64,000 nucleotides of DNA, taken from the NCBI GenBank assembly GCA_964019155.1, contig OZ025243.1, positions 22,642,441-22,706,440 on the forward strand, in the 5' to 3' direction. The DNA comes from Osedax fenrisi (lineage: Eukaryota > Annelida > Polychaeta > Sabellida > Siboglinidae). Position numbers and translations under genes: made by a program. Under the pieces are notes generated by a model. The model saw only the letters and a program-made list of their open reading frames with translations. It did no database searches and was not told where the DNA came from. Positions 22,180 to 34,112 of this stretch are shown here, in pieces. Positions within the stretch are counted from its first letter, which is position 1. Each line of letters starts with the position of its first letter.

Positions 22180-23560
22180 GTTCTGTACAGCAACTTACCG
22201 ATACAACTGATACTACTGGACTTATCTGCCGCTTTTGACACTATCGACTTTGACATTTTAATAGAAAGACTTAGATCTATCGGTATAGGGAAGGTACCTA
22301 TCAAATGGTTTTCAAATTTTATCCGGGGTCGGAGTTTTTCTATTAAAATAAACGAAACATTGTGCTATTAAATATGGACAACCTTATGCTATTAAATATG
22401 GAGTCCCACAGGGTTCCACTCTTTCTCCCATACTATTTTCCATTTATTTACTTCCACTCAACAAACTACTGACTAACTTCCCACACGTGAACTATAATCT
22501 TTACGCTGACGACATAGAATTACACGCCCAATTCATTCACTCAATTAACGTACAATCATGTTTAACCTCACTGCAAATTTGGCTTACAAAAAATAATTTA
22601 TTACTAAATCCAACAAAAACTGAACTCATCAACTTTATAACCAATTCCACGATCAATACTACAGTTCCACAAATAAATATAAATAACATAAATATAATAC
22701 CGACTGAAAATACAAAATACTTAGGTTTCCACTTTACTAACAAACTCGACTTTACTAAACATATCAGTAAAATGAAACAAACTTCTTCCTTTCATATATA
22801 TAATTTAAAAAAACTAAGACCATACTTAACCAAACAAACAGCTATAATTCTATCAAATTCACTGATAATGTCTAGATTTCTATACTGTAACTCTTTACTA
22901 GCCGGAGAAAACAAAACAGTTACTAACAATATTGACCGATTAGTAAATAGAACTACTAGAATTATTTTTAATCTAAAAAACACAGATTACATGTAGTGCA
23001 CTACTAGCATTACGAACTTACGGAAATCACTAAACTGGCTACCTACAATTGACAACATCAACATTAAACTACTAACTATACTTTACAAAACTACAAAAAC
23101 AACTCAACCTCATAATTAACATACTTTACTTCACAAACAAACCACTAACAGATAACTGAGACAAACATATAGACTTGACATACCGACTACACGACTACGA
23201 AAGTACGGTAAAAAACGATTTAGCTGGAGAGGTGCAACTCTCTGGAATAAACTTCCCCAATCCATACGCAAAGAAGATATGTCAATAGCCACTTTCAAAT
23301 ATAAACTCAATGAGCTATTTAAACGTACCCCACTAAAATACCACTTATCTAACCCTCTTTGAAATGTAATCGTGTTATTATATTATTATTATATTATTAT
23401 ATTTAAGAATGTTATTTTATTATATTATTTTTACGGATGATCGTTAAATCATCCGGGAATCCACACCTGTAAACTGTTCGACAAACAGTAACACGCATTG
23501 TAGAATTTTATATTAATCTTTGTGTATAAATAAATACTATTACTACTACTACTGTGTCGA
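22180..23560 (+). mobile_element. Rex1/CR1-like LINE fragment, RT to 3' end
   Basis: Frames give LILLDLSAAFDTIDFDILIE, then GVPQGSTLSPILFSIYL, the catalytic LYADDIELH, then LLLNPTKTEL, KYLGFHF and RFLYCNSLLAG, ending in LWNKLPQSIR-like sequence near 23250. A duplicated piece (TGCTATTAAATATGGA, twice near 22364-22410) breaks the frame between RT blocks. The 3' end has a hairpin (GGATGATCGTTAAATCATCC) near 23435 and a (TAC)n tail at 23541-23556. The endonuclease half is missing. Dead copy. Confidence 0.8.
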
Positions 23561-23639
23561 TTAACATATTATTGATGATTTTAACATTAATTAAATTATA
23601 AAATTAAGTGTACAACGTGGCGAAAACGAATATATTAGA

Positions 23640-24770
23640 AGTTCAGATACCATAAACAATGGGGTACTTCTGTAGTTTATGTTTTAAGGTGATAGTTGAT
23701 GTGTTGATGATTTTGAAGGATTGAGAGAGTTGATTCTAAAGGAGGCTGGCGCAAACAGATTAATGACGCTTCCCAAGTTTTTTCCGGAGATAGGATAGTT
23801 CAGTCAGGACTGTATAGTTGGGCAATCGTAGGTGGCGTGGTGCAGTATGGAGAGAAATTAGTCGATAAAGGTGATCAGGTTATTTAGTCAGTAGTGAGGA
23901 ATATAGAATTTATATTAATTTAACTTGAGCTATTTTACGCATGGCCAGTTAAGTTGTGTTCGTAGGTCATTTATACTTGTAGTGTATTCAGTTTTTTTTA
24001 GACTGTAGATTAATCTAAGTGATCTGTTAGTTAAGCGATCGATGGTTGTAAAGTATTTATTGTGAGAAGAAAGTAGTATAGGTATGCAGTAATGTAGTCG
24101 AGACAGAAATAAAGTGTGGTTAAGGTTTAATGCGGTGGATATTTTTATGTAAGGACGTGTTTTGTTTATATTGAATACATGGTGGAATGTGGATGCTTAT
24201 AATGTTGATCTGTGTTTATTAAAAGTTAATTTTGTTATTAATATGGATGCCTAAATATGTTGATGTAGTAGAAGGAGGTATTAGGGTATGACATTTGTGG
24301 GAATATTGTGTAGGGAGAGATTTCGGAGGTAAAAATTCATAATTACGTCTTATTAGGGTTATGTAATAAATAGTTATTTGTGAGACAGTTATTGATAGTA
24401 GTCAGACATGAATGAAGTTGAATATTGGATTGTTGGTGACAATCGGTGTGAATTTCAATGTCGTCTGCATACATATTGTATTTGACGAAAGGAATTGATT
24501 TAATAAGTTTTCTAAGGAGGAATAGGTAAATACAGAATGTTATAGAGGAGAGGGAAGATTTTAAGGTACTCCAAAGATGACTTTGAATTTGGATGAGTGG
24601 GATTTGTTAATTTTAGTACTGTAGATTATGTTAATGATGTAATTAGAAAACCAGAGAAATACAGTATATTCAAGTCCAATTAGTTTTAGTCTGTAGATAA
24701 GTAAGTCTAGGTTAATGGTACAAAATTAAATAATATATGCATTGAGAGTAGTATTGTATCCTATTAAACT
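23640..24770 (-). mobile_element. Degenerate Rex1-like LINE fragment, opposite orientation
   Basis: On the minus strand near 24500 a frame reads LLRKLIKSIPF, NMYADDIEIH, then CLTTINNCLTNNYLLHNPNK. This matches the RT of the 22.2 kb element (YADDIELH..LTKNNLLLNPTK). The upstream block near 24575 gives a decayed GVPQG. Heavily mutated. The two related fragments lie tail to tail. Confidence 0.6.
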
Positions 24771-25436
24771 TATCTAAGGAAATATATTTTAAAATGTATA
24801 CTTTAATATATATTTCTGTAATTAAAAATTATTAGTATAAACAATAGGTAAAACTAACCAATTTTTCTAATAAAGTGAATATATCAAATGCTATATTTAA
24901 TTAAATATATGTAGGTTATATATTTATATTAGAGTATTCTTATATGAATATGTTTAGGTGATTTGTTCAGAACTATTTCCGCTTGCCATTGTAAATTGTT
25001 ATAATGACTTATAAGTCTATTCTTTAATTTAGTGTATACAATTCTAATATATACACTAAGCCTTACATCTGACTGTCCACTTTGTAGGACTCATTGATTT
25101 GAATCTGGTTTTATTATCAATAGATTAGTATACATATCTACATTTTCCAGATTTGTTAAAAATATTTTTGAACAACAATATAATTCACAATGGATAGAGA
25201 TTAGAGCATTTAAAACTTTACATTGATCAACAAATTGACAAAATTCCGTATTGAGGTAGGGTTATATAAATAATAATAAAATAATACTTATTTATATAAT
25301 AAAGTATCACCATGTATGAATTATCGAAGAGTCAATTTGAATGTTTATAATACTTTATAAATTATTCAATAATAAATATATTACATTTTATTAGATATTT
25401 AAATTATGAAATATTTAATAATTATTAGTTTTGTAG
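24771..25436. other. AT-rich DNA, weak exon-like stretch
   Basis: Mostly featureless. Near 25150-25230, after a possible CCAG acceptor, one frame reads FVKNIFEQQYNSQWIEIRAF before a stop. It could be an upstream exon of the broken ORF at 25437, but nothing supports that beyond position. Confidence 0.25.
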
Positions 25437-25850
25437 GTGGAGTCTGCATTTATGGAAAATTATATTATTGACAATTCTAAAATCAAATTAAATATAATAT
25501 CGGATTTTAAAAATATTTTCAACAGAATTTCACTACCACAATCTAAAATTAGGAGAAAAAAGGTATTATTTCATGCCATTAACTCAAAATTAGTATCTTC
25601 TAATTTTACAATTACATGTGTATTTAATAAATTTTGAATGAAATACAAATTACATAATTTAATAGATAATAACATTGATTGGAAATTTAATTTTCCTGAA
25701 ACTTTATATTATGGCTGGGCTGAATATTTTGTGAAATATCAAAAATCATTTGTATCTGATAAGAATAAATTATTATCTACACAAACGAATTTTGTATTAA
25801 ATTCTAACAAATATAGGCACTTAGTTAACAAAGTATACTTCTCAAATTGA
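25437..25850 (+). pseudogene. Exon-like ORF of about 137 codons interrupted by one TGA
   Basis: Immediately after a TTTTGTAG acceptor-like site, one frame runs 66 codons, meets TGA at 25635-25637, and continues in the same frame for 70 codons (MKYKLHNLIDNNIDWKFNFP, YYGWAEYFVKYQKSF). Family not recognised. The continuous frame either side of one stop suggests a recently broken coding exon. It ends where inverted repeat P2 starts (25851), so P2 may have cut it. Confidence 0.3.
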
Positions 25851-25854
25851 TACG

Positions 25855-26125
25855 ACATGGTGGCTTGAATAAAATGATATTAAAAGGCAAAGAGAATGCA
25901 CTAGAAGAAGAGAACGACCGAGACATAACTGGATGACGAATATTAATCAATTGACATCTAAACTAACTACAGAATTATTAAGAAAAGTCGAAGTTAGGGA
26001 AGAATGGAGAAGATATGTTGTACATGATCGTGACCAAGATGATTCATCTATGATTCACGAGTCACGGGAATACAAGTAACCGGGTGAATCATGTAGGCTG
26101 AGGCGGTGTATATAATATAGGTAAT
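25855..26125 (+). mobile_element. RTE LINE 3' end (P2 left arm)
   Basis: Broken frames read CTRRRERPRHNWM, INQLTSKLTTELLRKVEVRE and EWRRYVVHDRDQDDSSMIHE, with a stop near 26080. This is the typical C-terminus of an RTE-type ORF2. It abuts the 3' end of the small-ORF unit in antisense, as in P1 (15425) and in the P2 right arm (34555). Confidence 0.65.
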
Positions 26126-26129
26126 AATG

Positions 26130-28112
26130 GTACCACGCAATACGTATATTTTAAATTTAATATAATTATAATAAAAATATAATATTAATGGTTATATATT
26201 TATTAGATTACATTATTGCTATCAGTTATAATTACGATTTCTTAAAATATGATGTTTCGGAATTGTTCTTTCTTGAATTGTTATATCTTGATCGTGCATC
26301 CAGTCACATATATCTAGGAATATTGGGTACATATTTAGATCCATTTAATTAATAAACTATATAATATATTATAATATTATATAATAAGGATCTATATATA
26401 ACAACGGGATTACATGGAAAATATAACTGTTTTAATTTGAAGCCATTTGAGAAATGAAAAAATGATAGTTCAAATGAAAATTTAAGAGAAATAATCTATT
26501 AATAGATATATATATATATCTATATATATATATATATATAATAAGAGAATATTACATAAAGTATTTATATAGTAGAAACAATGGCGCAATTTCATAACGG
26601 TGAAATGTATCGAGTGCCTGAGATTTACACAAATTAATATAATAATTTAATTATAAATAAACAAGACACGTATTATTAATAATGAATAACGACTACTAAT
26701 ATTGTAGTTATAAATTATAAATAATTAACTATTTATACATATGTTATAGAGCTATTATTTCATATTACTAAAATGTAACTGTATTATTACATTTTATTAA
26801 AAATGAATAGAAATATAATAAGATTATTTGTCGGAGTAGGAACCTAGACTAACGTTACGTATAATATTATATAGTATATTATATATGATATATTATAGTA
26901 TGTTATGTTTATATATAGTTATGTTCTTTTATTATATACTTCGAATAATAGTTACTATAGTATCTATTATATAGTAACTATAACAATATATTGTAAACAT
27001 TACAACTTAAAAAAAATAAAATAAAAATGTAAACAATAAAAAAATTATTATTTCTACACTTTTTAAATAGATATATTTAATTATAGTTAATCAGTGATAT
27101 ATATATAAATAATTTAAAATATATATTTTACAGTATTTATATATTACATATATTTATACAAATGCTATAAATAATCATTGCCTAATCTAACAAAACATAA
27201 TAATAACCTTAACTATTGTCCTACAGTTACCGGGACACAGGAGTATATCGGTGGTTCAGAATAAAGATGTTGAACAGCTCTAATTAGATACACCCACCTC
27301 TCCCCCTCACTCGTATTGTACCACACCGCGGTTTTCATCTCGACCCACTCGGCGTCAAACGTATTGTTGCGCTCCTCTCGAACCATTCGCCACTGTTTCA
27401 GGTAGATTTCCAAGGCTAACTTATTGATCTCGACCATCTGTTCCTCGGTAGCGTTGTCCAACGTGACCTCCGGCGGTGGGGTAGGGGGCGCCACCGGGCA
27501 GACCATTGGGGTAGTTCTAACGTCACTCGAGGAGGAAGTTCGGGGCGAGTGGTAATTGGGGTGATCGAACTGCTCGTCATACTGCCGACGACGTTTCATA
27601 GCGTACCTCTTAGCTACGTACTTCTCGTACATGTCGGGGGGTGAGGTTTTATTCGACATCTCGGTTACGATGTTTACGAGTGAATGAAAACTAGCGAAGT
27701 GAAATTAAATCTAAAATAAACGAGAACTTAATTTGTAACCATTCATAACAATATTATTTATTTTATTTCGGTATAACAATGTTATCTATTTATTGTGATC
27801 AAATTTAAAATTACTAAAATATACTAATCACACTAGCCACAGGTTTCTTGTAGTGATTGGGATTATAAATAATCATATTGTGTCTATATTAACAATGGTT
27901 ATTTTTTAGCCACTAACCATTCAGTATTCTGCCTATCTCACTAATGTTATATGATAAGATACCTTCGTAGCAGATAACTTAGTAATTACGCCCTAATGGA
28001 AAAGTAACTGAATACCAATATGATTTCTAATAAAGTATATCTACTGAACTACAAGTATTTAATTTATATAATAAAATATTCAAATCACGAATTGTATTTA
28101 TAATATCTGGTA
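26130..28112 (-). mobile_element. Small-ORF unit, copy C (P2 left arm)
   Basis: Same layout as copy A on the minus strand: leader (28112-27660), ORF, AT-rich tail ending near 26130. The leader and tail are about 90-95% identical by eye to copy D, including the AATCCCAATCACTACAAGAA word and the region around the start codon. The LINE tail nested in the P1 units is absent. Confidence 0.7.
27213..27659 (-). CDS. Unrecognised 148-aa basic/proline-rich protein, copy C
   Basis: Member of the same unknown family. Head YEKYVAKRYAMKRRRQYDE, a shorter Ser/Pro linker (SSSSDVRTTP, VAPPTPPPEV), conserved domain (TLDNATEEQMVEINKLALEI, EERNNTFDAEWVEMKTAV), and a C-terminus unlike the others. The protein is only about 60% identical to its mirror partner copy D although the flanking non-coding DNA is far more alike. 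The frame is intact. Function unknown. Confidence 0.6.
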   Translation of the reverse strand: MSNKTSPPDMYEKYVAKRYAMKRRRQYDEQFDHPNYHSPRTSSSSDVRTTPMVCPVAPPTPPPEVTLDNATEEQMVEINKLALEIYLKQWRMVREERNNTFDAEWVEMKTAVWYNTSEGERWVYLIRAVQHLYSEPPIYSCVPVTVGQ

Positions 28113-28670
28113 TCGCTTATATAGACATGTCTAAGACTTTTGATAAATAATCTCATTTAAAGCTATTATATACAGTATAGTATTATTGCATTAAAGGAAA
28201 TGTCCTTACTTGGTTAACTTACTATTTATCAAATAGATCGCAATGTAATAAAATAAAGAATAAATATGAAAACTATGTACCTATGTAGCTACACCATAAG
28301 AAGCAGCTGCTACTAATGGTGTCGCTCAATGATCTGTCATAGGTCCACTACTTTTCTTAATGTATATTCATTATTAACAACACTTAATAATCGACACATT
28401 ATAACTGTTTTACTTGCAGATAATATCAAATTAGTTATTAGCCTTACATCTAACGATTATAACTACCAGAAAGAAGGCTTAGATATGTTTTGTCATTGGG
28501 TGACTGATTGGGATCTGGAACTGGAGTTTACCACATATTTCACGAGAATAGGTTATATTAACCTTCCGACTTTGTATCTGTTAAATGGCATTTCATTGAT
28601 AATTGTTAAAAACTTCATATATATTGTATAACTTTTTGCGATAACTTTTAATATAGGTAATACCTACATG
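28112..28670 (+). mobile_element. CR1/jockey-like RT fragment (P2 left arm)
   Basis: Frames give YIDMSKTFDK, GNVLTWLTYYLSNRSQ, then a decayed QGSVIGPLLFL and a catalytic box decayed to LADNIKL (from YADDxKL), followed by LDMFCHWVTDWDLEL. Mirror copy at 31975-32845. Stops between blocks; dead. Confidence 0.65.
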
Positions 28671-29563
28671 TTAATATAATCTAAATCACACATACACACA
28701 CGCGCACGCACACGCACACACACACAAACACATACATATATATATATTCTAGGTATAACGTAATGTGTTCATTATTGGAATATAAATCCTCTATTTGAAA
28801 TAACATATTAATTACATTTATAATATGAAATACATTGAAAAAGCGCAACCCTTTATAAAACAGATTAACCTACAGATGTAATCTAAATATATGTGTATAT
28901 GCTGATCGTTTAATATTAAACTTTAATCATTTATCATCTTTAGTTACTGATCGATATTGTCTTATATACAAAATAGTGCATGAATGCACTATATATTCCA
29001 TGGAATAATGTATATTAACGCTACATCTATCATTTATACCTATAGGTATACACGATATATATCGTGTATACACGATCCATTGCAAAGGCCATAGGATATT
29101 ATTTGATCTGACAATTGAAGATATATCTCCTAACCGAACTACTTTAAAAATGGAGTGACGTCTTCATGAGATTCATAGCATTTTTTAAAATTAATTATTA
29201 TATTTAGAACATTATATAGGTATGTAATTCATACTATGCATTATTAAAAATGTGTATTTGATAATGTTAATGATATGTTAGTCATTTGATACATTGTATA
29301 GCTATAATATTACGTATTAACACTGTGAATCTAGTTAACTAGTTAAAATTGTTAATTCTGACTATTATTAGTTTTCAAAGTTTACATATAATTGAGTAAT
29401 GAGAAATTAAAATAGATGTGGTAATACAACTTAATTTCTAATTAAAAGTGAATCAAAAGTATGTCGAATTAATCATTTTATAATAACAAAATATAGTATT
29501 AAAACTTATATAATCCTTTGTTATTATAATTCACAGTAAAGTATTCACCTAGTAGTGAAGTCG

Positions 29564-29614
<51 letters not shown>

Positions 29615-29881
29615 TATACCTAATGCTTATATATTAATATTATATTATATAAGCTATACACGCATTGTTTACTTGAACTCTCGGTTAGACATGTGAGATG
29701 TCGGGGTCAGATGTTAATCTAAGACGTTAAAATAACCCGACAATTATTTACTTGATTTATTAATAATTTATTGATTATTCTTTGACTATTAGATATATTA
29801 TTTAAATATTATATAAATATAGAAATACAAATTGCATATATTTTACTTAATGTTCATTCGAATTGTATTTTAAATACGTAT

Positions 29882-29930
<49 letters not shown>

Positions 29931-31446
29931 CAATATATAATACTATTACAACAGATTGTTTTATTGACATATATAATATATTCATAAATTTTCGCACATT
30001 CACATCTATAAATACATAGAAAAAAAGTCATTTAGATCAACAATAAACATGTCTGAATATTATAATTTATTATTTTGTAATAAATATTATTCAAAAATGT
30101 TTAAATATTCGTAAAATACCTTTACAATACCTATATAAGTATTTTTTTAAAATAAATTATATAAATTAATAAAAATTACAATATAATAAATAATAATAAT
30201 AAATATTTATTAGAAGAAAGTTGTACATTTTTTTCGTATGAAGTATTTAAATTAATTATATTGTTATTTCCTCTAAAGGGCTTCAGATAAATATCAATAT
30301 ATTTTCTATGCTGTCTATATGGGAAATTAAATACACTTATATTATTATAATTAATAGTTATATTATTAAATATAATAAATAAAAAATGAATTTAGTTATA
30401 ATCTCAGACTCGTATATATATACGAAAAGAAACCCGTATTTATACCGGATAGGGTTAACTCAGACTGGAGGTAATCGCAGCCTACCACACCGGGCACGTA
30501 CGAGCTGGTAAGGAAGTCGTGTGTTGTTGTGAATTAATGTATTGCGTACTTTGGGCTAGTTAGTCACGTGGAGCCCATACCTCTCCGGACTCCCCTTCAG
30601 CATTATTCCACTAGCTGAGATGTTTACCAGGGTGTGGCGACTTGGAGCCTACTGATAAGATAAGGTGGAAGTATATCAGTGTGTGTAAATCACAACTTAT
30701 TTATATTTATTTACTATTCATTATATATTTCAGTCATTATTAATTATTGTTATAAATTATTATCTATCTATTTACTTAGGTATGGATACTCTTATTAATT
30801 TACCCAAGCACAGCTATCAGCATTTAAGTATGATACACTTTCCTAATATCAACTGTGTATAGAACCCTTATATATGTATTGTGTGTGTGTTTGTTTGTGT
30901 TTGTTTATATGCATATACATGTGTGTATATTAGTTGATTGTATATAATCAACTACGAATATATTCGTATGTTATGCGAGATATCATGAGAATCTCGTAGT
31001 TAAGGTATTACAATACTTTATTACGCGAATAAAATAATAAGATCTATTCTAAATTAGCATATCGATCATCATGTAAATAACGGTCACCACTTGACCAGTA
31101 GTGCCTTAGCCAGCGGCTCGTGGAAATTAGATTATTACTCCTATAAGACTATTACGTATTTCTTATTGCATACTAATCGGATAGAACGTAGACTAGCGAG
31201 AGATTTACGTACTACAATAACACCGGACACTGTCACGTGACCAGTAGTATACTATAATAACAAGGATAAGTCCTTGATAATATGATAATAACTAATATTC
31301 TTATAAATAAACATATTTAATTATCACAACATTAATTATAACATATTTATTAAAATTAAAATAGTATATCTATGCTATTATATATATATATATATATATA
31401 TATTAATGTTGTCACATGTGAATATTTTCACATTTGATAAAAAAGT
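28671..31446. other. P2 spacer: AT-rich DNA without genes
   Basis: Holds a CA/CG run at 28690-28730, a palindrome TACACGATATATATCGTGTA near 29048, (TA)n runs at 29570-29607 and 29887-29930, a GC-richer stretch at 30430-30680 with no clear frame, and the dispersed repeat at 30960-31350. No gene seen. Confidence 0.5.
30960..31350 (+). repeat. Dispersed repeat of about 390 bp, copy 1
   Basis: Nearly identical to 52745-53140 on the same strand. Shared words include GAATCTCGTAGTTAAGGTAT, TAACGGTC.CCACTTGACCAG and ACACCGGACACTGTCACGTG. No ORF, tRNA-like box or terminal repeat recognised. It starts near a short palindrome (GAGATATCATGAGAATCTC). Class unknown. Confidence 0.85.
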
Positions 31447-31930
31447 AAGTCTCAGTATCGTATCATTATAATTTGATAGAACTCTCATTATCGTATCAGT
31501 ATCATTTGACAGCGGTTTCGGTATCATATCAGTATCGTTTGATAGCAGTCTCAGTATTATATCAGTATCGTTTGATAGCAGTCACAGTATCATATCAGTA
31601 TCATTTGATAGCAGTATCAGTATCATATCAGTATCGTTTGATAGCAGTCTCAGTATCATATCAGTATCGTTTGATAGCAGTCTCAGTATCATATCAGTAT
31701 CGTTTGATAGCAGTCTCAGTATCATATCAGTATCATTTGATAGCAGTCTCAGTATCATATAATTATCATTTAATAGCAGTCTCAGTATCATATCAGTATC
31801 GTTTGATAGCAGTCTCAGTATCATATCAGTATCATTTGATAGCAGTCTCAGTATCATATCAGTATCATTTGATAGCAGTCTCAGTATCGTATCAGTATCG
31901 TTTGATAGTGGTACCAGTATCATATAATTA
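31447..31930. repeat. 33-bp minisatellite, about 14 copies
   Basis: The unit reads roughly TATCATATCAGTATCGTTTG followed by ATAGCAGTCTCAG. Because 33 is a multiple of three, it stays open on both strands, giving periodic peptides (SYQYRLIAVSV forward, LRLLSNDTDMI reverse). These are judged by-products of the repeat, not genes. It lies just outside the inner edge of the P2 right arm. Confidence 0.95.
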
Positions 31931-31974
31931 TCGTTATTGTTGTGTATGTGATTTAGTGTATATTACATTAATAT

Positions 31975-32845
31975 GTTGGTATTACTTAGCTTAAAAGTTA
32001 TCGGAAAAAATTATACAAGATCTGTGAAGTTTTAACAATTATCAATGAAATACCATTTAACTCATACAAAGTCGGAAGGTTAATATAACCTATTCTCGTG
32101 AAATAAGTGGTAGGCGCTAGTTCCAGATCCCAAACAGTCATCCAATGACAAATCCTATCTAAGCCTTCTAGCCGATAGTTATAATCGTTAGATGTAAGGA
32201 TAATAGCTAATTTGGTATTATCTACAAGAAAAACAGTTATAATGTGTCGATTAATAAGTGTTGGTAATAATGAATATAAATTAAGAAAAGTAGTGGACCT
32301 ATGACAGATCATAGAGATAAACCATAAGTAGCAGGTACATAATTATCATATTTATTATTGAGTTTAATACATTGAGATCTATTTGATAAATAGTAAGTTA
32401 ATAAAGTAAGGATATTTCCTTTATGCAATAATACTATAATGTATATAATAACGAGCTGCATTAAATAAATCCTGGAGACAAATGCTAACTAACGAAATAC
32501 TCTATAATGGTATACCCAATATATCAGATACAATAAAAGAGCATAGAATGAGATTCACTGGACACTGCTAGAGAAGCAAGAACGAATTGGCTAGTGACCT
32601 ATTTCTTTGGTATCTAAATCACGGAAAAAGATCAAGAGGTAGGCCTGCAAAGACCTATATCGATCAGCTATCAAGTGATACAGGATGCGAAAGAGAAGAA
32701 CTGGCAAATGCAATACAAGATCGAGATGGATGGAAAGAACGAGTCATGAAATACCGAGCAAGCTAAGGTAAGGTATATAATAGCTTTAAATGAAATACTT
32801 TATCAAAAGCCTTAGACATATCTGTATAAGCGATAGGAACCTACC
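31975..32845 (-). mobile_element. CR1/jockey-like RT fragment (P2 right arm)
   Basis: Mirror copy of 28112-28670. The open stretch 31998-32312 carries TVFLVDNTKLAIIL (decayed catalytic box) and LDRICHWMTVWDLELAPTTY. It is split by a foreign LINE tail at 32465-32790; the remainder (LGISYTDMSKAFDK-like) resumes at 32790-32840. Confidence 0.65.
32465..32790 (+). mobile_element. RTE-X/Proto2-like LINE 3' tail inserted in P2 right arm
   Basis: One nearly continuous frame: SWRQMLTNEILYNGIPNISD, IKEHRMRFTGHC, one stop, then NELASDLFLWYLNHGKRSRG, RPAKTYIDQLSSDTGC and QDRDGWKERVM. This is the conserved C-terminus of RTE-X/Proto2-type ORF2. It is absent from the left arm, so it inserted after P2 arose. 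Confidence 0.8.
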
Positions 32846-33297
32846 AGATATTATAAATACATTTCGTGATTTGAATATTTTATTATATAAATTAAATACT
32901 TGTAGTTCAGTAGATGTACTTTATAAGAAACATATTGGTATTTAGTAAATTTTCCATTAGGGCGTAATTACTAAGTTAGCTGCTACGAAGGTATCTTATC
33001 ATATAATATTAGTGAGATAGGCAGAATACTGATGGTTTAGCGGCAAGAAAAGAATAATCATTGTTAATATAGGCACAATATGATTACTTCTAATCCCAAT
33101 CACTACAAGAAACCTGTGGCTAGTGTGATTAGTATATTTTATTCATTTTAAATTTGATCACAATAAATAGATAACATTATTATACCGAAATAAAATAAAT
33201 ATTATTGTTATGAATGGTTACGAATTAAGTTCTTGTTTTTTTTAAGATTTAAATTCACTCCGTTATTGTTCATTCACTCATTAACATCGTAACCGAT

Positions 33298-33822
33298 ATG
33301 CCGAAGAAAACGACGCCCACCGTGTACAAGGTCGAGAAGTACGTAGCTCAGAGGTATGAATCTATGCAACGACGTCGGCAAGATGCCCCACAGCTCCACA
33401 CCCCTGATTACCGCTACGCCCAACCCCCGTCTAACAGGGACAACCATGCCTACCGAGTGCCCACCACCCCAAATTCGAGGGGCGTTAGAACCACCCCCGA
33501 GATATTTCGGGTAGCGCGCCCTACCCCACCGCCAGAAGTCACACTGGACAACGCTACGGAGCAACAGCTGGTCGAGATCAACAAGTTCGCCGTGGAACTG
33601 TACCTGAAGCAGTGCCTACTGGGTCGATACGAGCGCAACACAAGATTTACCGCCGAGTGGGTAGAGATGAACACTGCTGTGTGGAGTATCTTACTCGGGG
33701 AGGACCAGCTGCCTTATCTGTTGGTAGCTCTACGACATCTGTATTCCCCGGTAACGCCATTACACGGCACTCCGGTTACTGGAGGAAATAGTGACGGTTA
33801 TTATTGTTTTGTTAGATTATGA
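33298..33822 (+). CDS. Unrecognised 174-aa basic/proline-rich protein, copy D
   Basis: Longest member of the family. Head VEKYVAQRYESMQRRRQDAP, then the HTPDYRYAQPPSN motif shared with copies A and B (IPDYRYAQPLSN), a linker (TTPEIFRVARPTPPPEV), the conserved domain (TLDNATEQQLVEINKFAVEL, YERNTRFTAEWVEMNTAV) and a C-terminal tail of about 40 residues ending near CFVRL. Frame intact, GC content well above its flanks. Role unknown. Confidence 0.65.
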   Translation: MPKKTTPTVYKVEKYVAQRYESMQRRRQDAPQLHTPDYRYAQPPSNRDNHAYRVPTTPNSRGVRTTPEIFRVARPTPPPEVTLDNATEQQLVEINKFAVELYLKQCLLGRYERNTRFTAEWVEMNTAVWSILLGEDQLPYLLVALRHLYSPVTPLHGTPVTGGNSDGYYCFVRL

Positions 33823-34078
33823 AATGATTATTTATTGCATTTGTATAAATATATGTAACATATAAATACTGTACAATATATATATATATATATATATCAC
33901 TGATTAACTATAATCAAATATATCTATTTAATTGTGTAGAAAAAATGATTTTTTTATTGTTTACATTTTTATTTTTATTTTTTTTTTAAATTGTAATGTT
34001 TACATTAGCAACTATTATTCTAAGAATATCACCAAAGAACATAAATATCTATAAAAATAATAGACTATCATATATAAT

Positions 34079-34112
34079 CACAGACTTTGAGGGGGGCCCC
34101 TCAAAGTCTGTG
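34079..34112. repeat. Perfect 34-bp palindrome
   Basis: CACAGACTTTGAGGGG and its exact reverse complement flank a central GG. GC-rich and unlike its AT-rich surroundings, and absent from the matching part of copy C, so it looks inserted or newly formed. Could fold as a strong hairpin. Confidence 0.9.

Noticed and set aside
31447..31930. CRISPR-like array
   Set aside because: Contiguous 33-bp units without unique spacers in a eukaryotic context; it is a minisatellite.
31473..31994. Periodic 173-aa plus-strand and 113-aa minus-strand ORFs
   Set aside because: Produced by a 33-bp tandem repeat whose length is a multiple of three. No non-repeat coding content.
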